A DNA stretch of 29,547 nucleotides, taken from NCBI GenBank assembly GCA_030830185.1, contig JAURNN010000054.1:1-29547 (forward strand). The letters are read 5' to 3'. Under the pieces are notes generated by a model. It was not told where the DNA came from. It saw only the letters and a list, made by a program, of their open reading frames with translations, and did no database searches. Source of the DNA: Bacillota bacterium. GTDB taxonomy: Bacteria; Bacillota_I; Bacilli_A; Acholeplasmatales; Acholeplasmataceae. Below are positions 1 through 7,266 of this stretch, one piece after another. Numbering within the stretch: position 1 is the stretch's first letter; the number at the start of each line of letters is the position of its first letter. Position numbers and translations under genes: made by a program.

Positions 1-397
1 GGACAGAATAATTTAAGACATTAAAGTCAGCTGGATCACATCCACAATCTGGCCATAACTGAGTAATGGCTGGATCTAAAAGATCTTTTGTCATATCGAT
101 ACGATCCCAATCGATGGTATCAAGTAACCCTTTCTCTACTAACTCTTCAATGGCGTAGTCACTAGGAATGACAAGATCATAAGCATTGGATTGGTCTTCA
201 ATTTGAGGGATTGCAATTTCATTAGAATCAAAAACGATTAATTCTACTTGAATGCCATATTCCTCTTCAAAAGCTTCCAATAAGGATTCATCAATATATT
301 CTGTTGGCATGAATAATTTGATGCTGTCGCTTGCTTCACATGAAGCAAGTACTGATAGTGTTAAACTTAACACAATAAGTAGTACGATTTTTTTCAT
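1..397 (-). CDS. potD: Spermidine/putrescine-binding lipoprotein PotD (3' part outside window)
   Basis: Extracellular polyamine receptor of the PotABCD importer; about 132 N-terminal residues are visible and the gene runs off the left edge. The product begins with a lipoprotein signal (Lys-Lys, hydrophobic stretch, lipobox LASC), so the mature protein should be anchored by its cysteine. After it comes a type-I binding-protein start with PSDYAIEELVEKGLL, followed by LDPAITQLWPDCGCDPADFNVLNYS, both typical of PotD. The ATG at 397 overlaps the potC stop (ATGA) and has a strong GGAGGAAGAA site just upstream, so translation is coupled to potC. It is the last gene of potA-potB-potC-potD. PotD is known to bind spermidine or putrescine; which of the two cannot be told from this part. 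Confidence 0.93.
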   Translation of the reverse strand, partial: MKKIVLLIVLSLTLSVLASCEASDSIKLFMPTEYIDESLLEAFEEEYGIQVELIVFDSNEIAIPQIEDQSNAYDLVIPSDYAIEELVEKGLLDTIDWDRIDMTKDLLDPAITQLWPDCGCDPADFNVLNYSV

Positions 398-1182
398 TCT
401 TCTTCCTCCATAAGGTTTTTTTGAGTTTTAAAATAGTCAAAAGTAATTTTCATCCCAATGACTAAAATAATGAGGGCTGATAAAGCATTAATGGTTGGTT
501 CAATTCCACGTTTTAATGTATATAAATAAATCGAGATATTTTTTACTGCTGAACCACTACTTGCAAAGTAGCTAATCACAAAATCATCAAATGACATCGT
601 AAAGGCAATGGCTGCACCTGCAATAATACCAATTCTAATTTGAGGTAGTATCACATGCCATAAAGTTTGAAGCGGTGTTGCTCCTAAGTCACTAGAAGCA
701 GAAATTAAATCCGCATCCATTTGTCTTACTTTAGGATACACAGTAATCACAACATAAGGCACACTAAATGCAATATGGGCAATGATCATGGTCATTAAAC
801 CACGTTCAATTTGAAACGCACCAAATAAAACAAAGAAACTAATCGCCGTAACAATTTCAGGGTTCACGATTGGAATGTTGTTGAAATTGAGTATCCATTC
901 ACGTAACCACTTCTTATTTTTAGTTAAGCTAATCGCACCTAGTGTTCCAATGAGAGTTGATGCAATCGTTGAAATAATTGCAACTAAAATGGTCGTGAAG
1001 ACAGCATCCATGATGGTGCCACTTTCAAAAAGCTTAACATACCATTCAAGAGAAAACCCTGTAAATTGGATAAGTGACTTCGAGTCATTAAAACTAAAGA
1101 CTACTAAACTAATAATCGGAATATAAATCAAAAGTAAGACTATCGATAAAAACGTTTTAGAAGTGAAGGTATGTTTACTCAT
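394..1182 (-). CDS. potC: Spermidine/putrescine ABC transporter permease PotC
   Basis: One of two membrane subunits of the polyamine importer, a PotC/YdcV-type permease of 262 residues with about six membrane helices. The EAA loop that contacts the ATPase is visible as ASSDLGATPLQTLWHVILPQ. The frame is open further upstream to 1206, but I choose the ATG at 1182 (MSKHTFTSK) because a strong GGAGGG ribosome site lies 4-9 bases before it and because it then overlaps potB by only 8 bases. The stop overlaps the potD start (ATGA). Gene order potA-B-C-D and the paralogy to PotB make the assignment firm. Confidence 0.95.
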   Translation of the reverse strand: MSKHTFTSKTFLSIVLLLIYIPIISLVVFSFNDSKSLIQFTGFSLEWYVKLFESGTIMDAVFTTILVAIISTIASTLIGTLGAISLTKNKKWLREWILNFNNIPIVNPEIVTAISFFVLFGAFQIERGLMTMIIAHIAFSVPYVVITVYPKVRQMDADLISASSDLGATPLQTLWHVILPQIRIGIIAGAAIAFTMSFDDFVISYFASSGSAVKNISIYLYTLKRGIEPTINALSALIILVIGMKITFDYFKTQKNLMEEEE

Positions 1183-2017
1183 CGCCACCCTCCGTATATT
1201 TATCAACTTTTTTAATTAAGTATAAGAAGATTAAGATGAGTCCAGCCATGAGTAGGGCAATGGATGATCCGTAACCGAAATCACCTTGTGCAATCATGGC
1301 ATTTTCAATGAGATTCCCAATTAAAAACCTTCCGGCTCCTAAATATTTAGGAACAACTAGTGTTGTTGCTGAAGGTAAAAACACCATCATAATACCTGAT
1401 AAAACGCCCGATATACTTAAAGGAATAATTACTTTAATGAGTGTTTGAAGCTTATTTGCACCTAAATCAGATGCAGATTCATATAAACTCATATCGATTT
1501 TAGATAACACCGTATAAATCGGTAATACCATAAAAGGCAAATACACATAGGTCATCCCAATGATAATAGCAACATTCGTTCCAATTAATTCAGGTGCAGT
1601 CATTAAAATCACTTGTTCTAGTGCCTTCGTTCTAAGTAACATGTTGATCCACATAGGTGCTGTAATAAGTAAAATGAGTAGTGTTTTTGTTTTGGTGTTA
1701 GATCTTGCAATAATATAAGCGAGCGGATATCCAATAAGCAATGAAATCAAAGTTGCAACAAATGCAAGTCCAATCGATTCTGCCATCAGACTTACAAAAA
1801 TAGGCTCGTTAATAAATCTTAAATAATTATCGAGTGTAAAGATAAGTGTAAATGTTTGAGAGGATGCACGTGATTGGAAAGAATAAATGAGCATTAACAC
1901 AATTGGTATGACTATTAGAAAACCAATGACAGCTTGATATGGAACTCCTAAAAACCCTTCAAAAGTCCACTTACGCTTTGTCTTGATTTTAGGTTTTGAA
2001 ATGACGAAAGGCTTCAA
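1175..2017 (-). CDS. potB: Spermidine/putrescine ABC transporter permease PotB
   Basis: Second membrane subunit of the polyamine importer, 280 residues, with a basic N-terminus (ISKPKIKTKRKW) followed by about six hydrophobic helices. The EAA loop reads ESASDLGANKLQTLIKVIIP, near residue 185. The start codon is TTG at 2017, not ATG: it overlaps the potA stop as TTGA and is preceded by GGAG eight bases upstream, and no nearby ATG fits. Coupled translation with potA and potC is therefore likely. Length and position match the family. Confidence 0.94.
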   Translation of the reverse strand: MKPFVISKPKIKTKRKWTFEGFLGVPYQAVIGFLIVIPIVLMLIYSFQSRASSQTFTLIFTLDNYLRFINEPIFVSLMAESIGLAFVATLISLLIGYPLAYIIARSNTKTKTLLILLITAPMWINMLLRTKALEQVILMTAPELIGTNVAIIIGMTYVYLPFMVLPIYTVLSKIDMSLYESASDLGANKLQTLIKVIIPLSISGVLSGIMMVFLPSATTLVVPKYLGAGRFLIGNLIENAMIAQGDFGYGSSIALLMAGLILIFLYLIKKVDKYTEGGDE

Positions 2018-3234
2018 TTTGAGCGCTCCATTACGTGGATATCTTCAGGTAAAAATGATAGTCCAACTTCTTTCCCTAAAGGTTGTACATCGGTTGTATG
2101 GATGGTATAGGTACGTGCATTAGTTTTAACATCAATTTCATAATGCACACCTTTAAATACGACATCCGTCACGATGCCATGAATCCAACCATCTTTGATT
2201 TCAACAATATCAATATCTTCAGGACGTATGACAATGTCTACTTCTTCATTAAGCGCAAATCCTTTATCAATACATTTGAAATCTTGATCATCAAAGTGTA
2301 CTAAAAAATCAGTTTTCATGACGCCTTCAATAATATTTGATTCACCAATAAATGTTGCAACAAATTTATTGACAGGCTCATTATAAATATCAACAGGTGT
2401 TCCTACTTGTTGGATTTCTCCGTGATTCATAACAACCACTTTATCACTCATTGTAAGTGCTTCTTCTTGATCATGTGTGACAAAGACAAAGGTGATCCCT
2501 GAACGTCTTTGGATTTCTTTTAATTCATATTGCATTTCTTGACGTAGTTTTAAGTCAAGTGCTGCAAGTGGTTCATCAAGTAATAGCACTTTAGGTTCGT
2601 TAATAAGTGCACGTGCAATTGCTACACGTTGTTGCTGACCACCTGATAATTTATGTACACGACGATTCTCATAACCTTCAAGTCCAACTAGCTTTAAATA
2701 TTTACGTACTTTTTCATCCATATCATCTTTAATCTTTTGAACATTAGCTAAATATGCTTGTTTATGATTTTGAAATAATTTTTTAAACTCTGATTTAGTT
2801 AAACCGTTTGAATTCGATTCAATTTTGAGTGATTTCTTTAAATCTTTAATTCTCGTAAAACGACCAAGCATTTCTTGTTTCACACGTAATCCAAATGCAA
2901 CATTATCATAAACATCTAAATGTGGAAATAATGCATATCTTTGAAAGACAGTATTTGTTGGTCTTTTGTGGGAAGGAATTCCTAAAATAGATTGACCTTG
3001 AAATAAAACATCGCCTTGAGAAGGTTCAACAAATCCACCAATAATACGAAGTGTTGTTGTTTTACCACAACCAGAGGGACCTAGAAAAGTAACAAATTCA
3101 TTTGCTTCAATTTCTAAATCAATACCACGCAAGACGACTTGTCCATTAAATTCTTTTGTTAAATCAATAAGTTTAATAAGTGGTTCATCATGTTTTTGCG
3201 TATTTTTTACATTGTTTAATGGTTCTTTTTCCAT
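2014..3234 (-). CDS. potA: Spermidine/putrescine ABC transporter ATPase PotA, with an inserted segment
   Basis: ATP-hydrolysing subunit of the polyamine importer. In numbering from the upstream in-frame ATG at 3240: Walker A GPSGCGKT at 54-61, Q-loop Gln near 100, signature LSGGQ at 198-202, Walker B VLLLDEP at 217-223, H-loop His near 256, then a C-terminal TOBE-type regulatory domain. I prefer the ATG at 3234 (MEKEPLNN) because the AAAGGA ribosome site is at proper distance from it and too close to 3240. At about 406 residues it is longer than the usual 350-380. The extra length is a Lys-rich segment between NVAFGLRVKQ (about 122) and DEKVRKYLKLVGL (about 175), just ahead of the signature motif. 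From memory, PotA of mycoplasmas is also enlarged. Confidence 0.95.
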   Translation of the reverse strand: MEKEPLNNVKNTQKHDEPLIKLIDLTKEFNGQVVLRGIDLEIEANEFVTFLGPSGCGKTTTLRIIGGFVEPSQGDVLFQGQSILGIPSHKRPTNTVFQRYALFPHLDVYDNVAFGLRVKQEMLGRFTRIKDLKKSLKIESNSNGLTKSEFKKLFQNHKQAYLANVQKIKDDMDEKVRKYLKLVGLEGYENRRVHKLSGGQQQRVAIARALINEPKVLLLDEPLAALDLKLRQEMQYELKEIQRRSGITFVFVTHDQEEALTMSDKVVVMNHGEIQQVGTPVDIYNEPVNKFVATFIGESNIIEGVMKTDFLVHFDDQDFKCIDKGFALNEEVDIVIRPEDIDIVEIKDGWIHGIVTDVVFKGVHYEIDVKTNARTYTIHTTDVQPLGKEVGLSFLPEDIHVMERSN

Positions 3235-3339
3235 CGACATTTCCTTTGTTTAATGTGGTTGAATATATTGATGTTATATCGGCTTTTTGTTTAATCATAC
3301 TAAACTAATAGTTCAATGTATGTAAACAAAACCAAATAT

Positions 3340-3367
3340 ATTATACACAATGAGAAAGTATTGTCAA
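3340..3367 (-). promoter_or_regulatory. Sigma-A promoter of potABCD
   Basis: On the minus strand TTGACA (3367-3362) and TATAAT (3345-3340) are both perfect consensus hexamers with a 16-base spacer. Transcription should begin near 3333, giving an untranslated leader of about 95 bases before potA. I see no clear riboswitch-like folding in that leader. Confidence 0.85.
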
Positions 3368-3383
3368 TATATAAGTGAAAAGC

Positions 3384-3412
3384 TTTAATTTTCCACTATT
3401 TTGAAGTATAAT
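3384..3412 (+). promoter_or_regulatory. Possible promoter of the 3435 membrane protein gene
   Basis: A perfect TATAAT lies at 3407-3412 with a poor -35 (TTTAAT, 3384-3389) at a 17-base spacing. If used, RNA would start near 3419, after the first in-frame ATGs at 3411 and 3417, which supports translation from 3435. Confidence 0.55.
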
Positions 3413-3434
3413 GAGTATGAAATTGAGGACATTT

Positions 3435-3914
3435 ATGTTTCAAGAAGCGTTAAAACTACAAAAAACTACTAAATATATTACTCAAGGAATCATTTTTTTT
3501 AGTTTGTTTATGGTTATCTATACTGTTGTTGATGGACTCAATATGAGTTATGATGAAATGGCAATTGAGTATTCGTCATTATTAGTTGGTGTTAATATTA
3601 CAATCAATGTTATTTTGTCTTTAGGTAGTGCGATGTTGATGAATTTATCAACAGCAATGGTTGTCTTAAAAGGTAAAGAAGGAAAAGCTTCTACATTTGG
3701 ATCAATTTCAGTGTTATTTGGAATTTTAACTTATGGCTGTACAAGTTGTGTGATTGCTTTTTTTGCAAGTATTGGTATTGCCTTTTCAGTGATTGCACTT
3801 CCTCTAGCAGGTCTCCCTTATAAACTAATTAGTATTGTTCTTGTTGTCATTGGTCTTGTATGGATGGTTCGTGAAATCGAGTATGGTGAATGTAAAGTTA
3901 ATTTATCAAAATAA
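3435..3914 (+). CDS. Small membrane protein of unknown function with a CxxC motif
   Basis: I do not recognise the family. The product is 159 residues with four likely membrane helices (about 17-33, 48-78, 90-125, 130-146). The third helix starts with GCTSC, placing Cys102 and Cys105 in a CxxC near the membrane face, and Cys153 follows in the tail. Such a pair could bind a metal or act in thiol redox, but nothing here proves either. Earlier in-frame ATGs exist at 3411 and 3417. I choose 3435 because GAGGA lies five bases before it, while the -10 box at 3407-3412 overlaps the first ATG. It stands alone between divergent potA and the TetR cassette and has its own terminator. Confidence 0.7.
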   Translation: MFQEALKLQKTTKYITQGIIFFSLFMVIYTVVDGLNMSYDEMAIEYSSLLVGVNITINVILSLGSAMLMNLSTAMVVLKGKEGKASTFGSISVLFGILTYGCTSCVIAFFASIGIAFSVIALPLAGLPYKLISIVLVVIGLVWMVREIEYGECKVNLSK

Positions 3915-3940
3915 AACAGATTGACATCCATCTGTTTTAT
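3911..3940 (+). terminator. Terminator of the 3435 gene, overlapping the next promoter
   Basis: Perfect 10-base stem ATAAAACAGA / TCTGTTTTAT with a 10-base loop, ending in a U-rich run. The loop begins with TTGACA, the -35 box of the tetR promoter. Confidence 0.7.
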
Positions 3941-3949
3941 TTATATAAT
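3921..3949 (+). promoter_or_regulatory. Sigma-A promoter of the TetR/ABC exporter operon
   Basis: TTGACA (3921-3926), 17-base spacer, TATAAT (3944-3949): a full consensus promoter. RNA should start near 3956, inside the operator that follows. Confidence 0.85.
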
Positions 3950-3951
3950 AA

Positions 3952-3971
3952 AAGTGACAAGGTTGTCACTT
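3952..3971 (+). promoter_or_regulatory. Palindromic operator, probable binding site of the downstream TetR protein
   Basis: A perfect inverted repeat with 9-base arms, AAGTGACAA and TTGTCACTT, separated by GG. It covers the expected transcription start two bases after the -10 box and lies just before the tetR ribosome site. Size, symmetry and placement fit a TetR dimer site for autorepression. Confidence 0.75.
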
Positions 3972-3981
3972 ATGGAGTTAT

Positions 3982-4581
3982 ATGCCAACTGAACGTTTTC
4001 TTAAATTAAATCCTTCAAAGAAATTCCTTATTGAACATGCCTTAATTAAAGAGATGATGAAACACCCTTATGAACACATCAATTTATCCAATGTCATACG
4101 AGAATCTAACATCTCTAGAGGTTCATTTTATCAATACTTTATTAATAAAAATGATTTCTATTTCTATATTCTAAATCAGTTAGGTCAAATCAAATCATCT
4201 TACATGGATATTGTTTTTCTCCAAGATGAGTCGATTTCTTTTACACAAAAATTAAAACATATATTAGAAGCTTCCATTACGTTTAGTAAAGCACATTCAA
4301 AATATGTATCGATTGGACTGCAACTTTATTCATCAACACATAAAGAGATGAAAGACTATACATCTAAAACGAAATATGAAATGTATGCTTTGCTAAAGAC
4401 TTGGATTGATCAGGATAAGCGATATCAAACCATGAAAGACAAAGATGATGTGATTCATTACATCGCGGATACGATGATATATTTGACCCAGTATACATTA
4501 AAGTTTAATGATATCAACCAATTAGAAAATCATCTTTCCATTTTTATCAAGTTACTTGAGGGAGGTTTACAACATGTTTGA
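3982..4581 (+). CDS. TetR-family transcriptional repressor
   Basis: Ligand-controlled DNA-binding repressor of 199 residues, the usual TetR length. The N-terminal helix-turn-helix spans about residues 33-60 and is typical: NVIRESNISRGSFYQYF, followed by NKNDFYFYIL. The rest is an all-helical domain of unknown ligand. A GGAG site lies four bases before the ATG. The gene is first in an operon with an ABC exporter, overlaps the ATPase gene by 8 bases, and sits directly behind a strong promoter with a perfect palindrome. The inference is that it represses its own operon and releases it when a substrate or toxic compound of the exporter is present. Confidence 0.92.
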   Translation: MPTERFLKLNPSKKFLIEHALIKEMMKHPYEHINLSNVIRESNISRGSFYQYFINKNDFYFYILNQLGQIKSSYMDIVFLQDESISFTQKLKHILEASITFSKAHSKYVSIGLQLYSSTHKEMKDYTSKTKYEMYALLKTWIDQDKRYQTMKDKDDVIHYIADTMIYLTQYTLKFNDINQLENHLSIFIKLLEGGLQHV

Positions 4582-5455
4582 AGTCAAAGACTTAAGGTTC
4601 AGATATCCAAAAAATAAAGAAGAGACCATAAAAGGGATATCTTTTCATATTCAAAAAGGTGAGATTTTTGGATTTTTAGGTCCATCAGGAGCCGGTAAGT
4701 CAACCACTCAAAAACTCCTTTTAAAACTGTTAAATGGCGCAGAAGGTCATATTACCTTTAACGGGGTTGATATTCAACAACTCAAATCAACTTTTTATGA
4801 ATCTATTGGAGTTAGTTTTGAAATGCCCATTCATTTTACGAAAATGACAGCCTATGAAAACATACGCTTTTTTCAAGATTTATATGAAAAGAAAGCCGAT
4901 ATTCAAGAACTGATGGAATCTGTTGGACTTTGGAAAGATAAAGATAAACTTGTGTCAGAGTACTCGAAAGGAATGAAAATTAGACTTAACATTGTAAGAG
5001 CTTTAATCAATCAGCCTGATATGCTTTTTTTAGATGAGCCGACCAATGGACTTGATCCTAAAAATGCAATGATTTTAAAAGATATGATAAAAGCGTATCG
5101 TGATCAAGGGGGCACTGTATTTATCACTTCTCATATCATGAGTGATATCGATCAACTTTGTGATCGTGTTGCTTTTATTGTTGATGGTAAAATTGTTGAA
5201 CTTGCACGGCCTAGAGATTTAAAAATACGTTATGGTAAAAAAGCAATTACGGTAGATTATTTCAAAGAGGGTAATAAATATCAAGCACAATTTGATATGG
5301 ATGAAAAAGAATCAAAAAAAGAACTTTCAGACCTTATTTTGAATCACGAAATTGAAACCATTCATAGCGGTGAAACCACGCTTGAAGATATCTTCATTCA
5401 AGTGACAGGTGTTTCACTAAAACAATCGGAGTTTAATGATGAAACAAATCATTAA
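4574..5455 (+). CDS. ABC exporter ATPase (drug/peptide type)
   Basis: ATP-binding subunit, 293 residues, of an ABC-2 type exporter. Walker A GPSGAGKS at 36-43, a signature in the variant form YSKGM at about 130-134, and Walker B MLFLDEPTNGLDP from about 150. The Q-loop position carries Glu (GVSFEMP), as is common in bacitracin-type BcrA ATPases. The ATG at 4574 is chosen because GAGGGAGG lies eight bases upstream; the frame is open from 4556. It overlaps tetR by 8 bases and the next gene by 17, so translation is coupled. ATPase plus two dissimilar permeases recalls exporters annotated as fluoroquinolone/multidrug transporters; the real substrate is unknown. Confidence 0.9.
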   Translation: MFEVKDLRFRYPKNKEETIKGISFHIQKGEIFGFLGPSGAGKSTTQKLLLKLLNGAEGHITFNGVDIQQLKSTFYESIGVSFEMPIHFTKMTAYENIRFFQDLYEKKADIQELMESVGLWKDKDKLVSEYSKGMKIRLNIVRALINQPDMLFLDEPTNGLDPKNAMILKDMIKAYRDQGGTVFITSHIMSDIDQLCDRVAFIVDGKIVELARPRDLKIRYGKKAITVDYFKEGNKYQAQFDMDEKESKKELSDLILNHEIETIHSGETTLEDIFIQVTGVSLKQSEFNDETNH

Positions 5456-6170
5456 GCTTGTTAAGGGTGAACTCCAAAGACTTCAAAAATATAACGTGAC
5501 ATTAATAAGTTTGATAGTAGCGCTTATTTGGGTTGCTTTGCTTTACTTTATCGATGATCCTACCATCTTTGGATTACTATTACCGCTGGTTGTGATTTTA
5601 GATGTGACCATGATGTCGATTATGTATACTGGTGCAGTGATGTATTATGAAAAGTCAGAAAATACCATGTATTCAATTTTAATCACACCGGTTAGTCATC
5701 AAGACATTATTTTCTCTAAAGTGATTGCAAATATCATTCATCAAACCATCTCCACATCTCTTGTTATTGTTGCTTTTATATTAATTAAAGATATTTCAAT
5801 CTCTTTTTCAATCGTATTTTCAATGATCTTAGCGATTGGATTTCATACATTACTAGGATTTGTTTTTACATATACTGCCAAAGATTTTACATCCATGCTT
5901 ACCAATTTTATGTTTGCAATGATTGTGCTGGCAACACCTTCTATTCTCATTTTTATGAATGTGTTTGAAGTTTCAACCTTTATTTCTTACTTATTACTGA
6001 TTAGTCCTATCGAGCAAGTCACCGTGATGATTTCAAGTGCGTTTTCTAAGACGTATGATATTTCATTTTTCTTAAGTATTGTGATGATGTTGACTTACAG
6101 TGGCATTTTATATAAAGGCTATATTTTACCTAAATTCTCTATCTATGTACAGAAAGGGAGTGGTGTTTAA
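5439..6170 (+). CDS. ABC-2 type exporter permease, first subunit
   Basis: Integral membrane protein of 243 residues with about six hydrophobic helices and a short cytoplasmic N-terminus (MKQIIKLVKGELQRLQKYN). The first extracellular side follows LIWVALLYFIDDPTIF. This layout is that of ABC-2 exporter permeases. Two adjacent ATGs exist at 5436 and 5439; the second has better spacing from the GGAG at 5428-5431. The end overlaps the next gene by one base (TAATG). It probably pairs with the following permease as a heterodimer. Confidence 0.85.
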   Translation: MKQIIKLVKGELQRLQKYNVTLISLIVALIWVALLYFIDDPTIFGLLLPLVVILDVTMMSIMYTGAVMYYEKSENTMYSILITPVSHQDIIFSKVIANIIHQTISTSLVIVAFILIKDISISFSIVFSMILAIGFHTLLGFVFTYTAKDFTSMLTNFMFAMIVLATPSILIFMNVFEVSTFISYLLLISPIEQVTVMISSAFSKTYDISFFLSIVMMLTYSGILYKGYILPKFSIYVQKGSGV

Positions 6171-6886
6171 TGTTTTTAAAAGTCTTAAAACATGAATTAA
6201 AAAATATGACAAGAGATCGCATGTATGCTTTCTTTGTCTTTTATGAACTCCTTATCATCGCAATATCGATATGGCTTATCCCTTTTTTAAAAGAAAACGC
6301 TACTGATCTTGTTATGCAACTTACATTGATTGTACTTATTTTAATGACAGGCATTGTGTTTGGTGCAATTACAGGATTTACGTTACTTGATGATCAAGAT
6401 GATGGTGTTTTATTCTCACTGAAAGTCACACCGATTAATGTTAATGTCTATATCTTTTTGAAACTTCTCATGTCTTATTTATTTTCAGTCATCGCAACGC
6501 TTATTTTATTTTTCGCAACTGGCCTGCATCAAACATTACCTCTATTAGACTTGTTATTCGTTTTGGTATTATCTTCTTTTCAAGGTCCTTTGATTGCACT
6601 TATTATGAATGCATTTTCTTCAAATAAAGTGGAGGGTTTTGTTGTCATGAAGCTTACCGGATTAACACTTATTGGTCCGATTTTAGCGTTATTTTTAAGT
6701 GACTGGACTGAACTCCTTCTTGGTATATTCCCTGGCTTTTGGACCGCACGTATTATGAGCATTTCAATGATTCCAATTGAGTACTTACTTGGTGCATCTT
6801 GGGTATATTTTTCACTCGGGATACTAGTAAATGTCATTAGCTTATTTTATATTTTCCGTTATTTTAAGTTAAAACATCAATTATAA
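6170..6886 (+). CDS. ABC-2 type exporter permease, second subunit
   Basis: Integral membrane protein of 238 residues with about six helices; its N-terminus (MFLKVLKHELKNMTRDRMYAF) is the typical amphipathic start of ABC-2 permeases. Hydrophobic stretches near 20-37, 47-75, 95-117, 122-140, 155-172 and 205-228. The ATG overlaps the stop of the preceding permease, and a GGGAG site lies just before. It should form the membrane pore together with the preceding gene's product. Substrate unknown. Confidence 0.85.
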   Translation: MFLKVLKHELKNMTRDRMYAFFVFYELLIIAISIWLIPFLKENATDLVMQLTLIVLILMTGIVFGAITGFTLLDDQDDGVLFSLKVTPINVNVYIFLKLLMSYLFSVIATLILFFATGLHQTLPLLDLLFVLVLSSFQGPLIALIMNAFSSNKVEGFVVMKLTGLTLIGPILALFLSDWTELLLGIFPGFWTARIMSISMIPIEYLLGASWVYFSLGILVNVISLFYIFRYFKLKHQL

Positions 6887-6900
6887 GGAAGGAGGATACT

Positions 6901-7095
6901 ATGCAATTTTTATCAATTTTTCTTATCGTATACGGTATTTTAGTTTTATATTTAGTACTTACAAAGTCAAATTTATTATTTAAAAATGTAAAAATGAAAT
7001 TGTTTCATAAGTTGTTTGGAGAAAAAGGAACGTACATCTTTATTTTAATCTTTGGATTGATTTCTCTTGGTGTTGGGATTTATTTACAACTCTAA
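6901..7095 (+). CDS. Small two-helix membrane protein, Imm17-like in shape
   Basis: 64 residues with two membrane helices (about 3-20 and 45-62) joined by a basic cytoplasmic loop (KNVKMKLFHKLFGEKG). It begins 15 bases after the permease stop, with an excellent AAGGAAGGAGG ribosome site, so it belongs to the exporter operon. The pattern LFGEKGTYIFILIFGLISLGVG recalls the small two-helix Imm17 family of predicted immunity proteins, where a FGRxGARIF motif precedes the second helix. That is a resemblance from memory, not a verified hit. It could be an accessory or resistance subunit for the exporter. Confidence 0.7.
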   Translation: MQFLSIFLIVYGILVLYLVLTKSNLLFKNVKMKLFHKLFGEKGTYIFILIFGLISLGVGIYLQL

Positions 7096-7185
7096 TTGAT
7101 ATTGTTGATACGTTGTTTCATCAATTAAATGATTTGATTTTAATTGTTTTAGGGAGATGTCATAAGCATCTCCTTTTTGGTTCAT
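7084..7185 (-). CDS. Possible 33-residue peptide with SHOCT-like sequence
   Basis: A short minus-strand frame with a perfect AGGAGG ribosome site (7196-7191) five bases before ATG 7185. The product ends with KQLKSNHLIDETTYQQYQL, which resembles the SHOCT motif (LKxLK, then a Gly or His, I-I, acidic, Tyr/Phe, Lys/Gln-rich). It overlaps the end of the 64-residue gene by 12 bases on the opposite strand and covers the plus-strand terminator at 7153-7178. No strong promoter is seen; only AT-rich -10-like sequence lies near 7199-7212. Because it is so short it may be chance, but ribosome site, length and motif together make it worth recording. Confidence 0.4.
   Translation of the reverse strand: MNQKGDAYDISLKQLKSNHLIDETTYQQYQLEL
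7153..7178 (+). terminator. Terminator of the TetR/ABC exporter operon
   Basis: Seven-base stem GGAGATG / CATCTCC with a seven-base loop, followed by TTTTT. It lies about 60 bases after the last gene of the operon. Confidence 0.75.
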
Positions 7186-7243
7186 GTGAACCTCCTTTTG
7201 TTTTATACTCTATATTAGAAACAAAAAGGAATTTTACTTAAAA

Positions 7244-7266
7244 AAACCACACAAGATGTGTGGTTT
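7244..7266 (-). terminator. Terminator of the cytochrome b5/heme membrane protein operon
   Basis: Nine-base perfect stem AAACCACAC / GTGTGGTTT with a five-base loop, followed on the minus strand by a run of seven T. It overlaps the stop codon of the gene at 7265. Confidence 0.8.
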
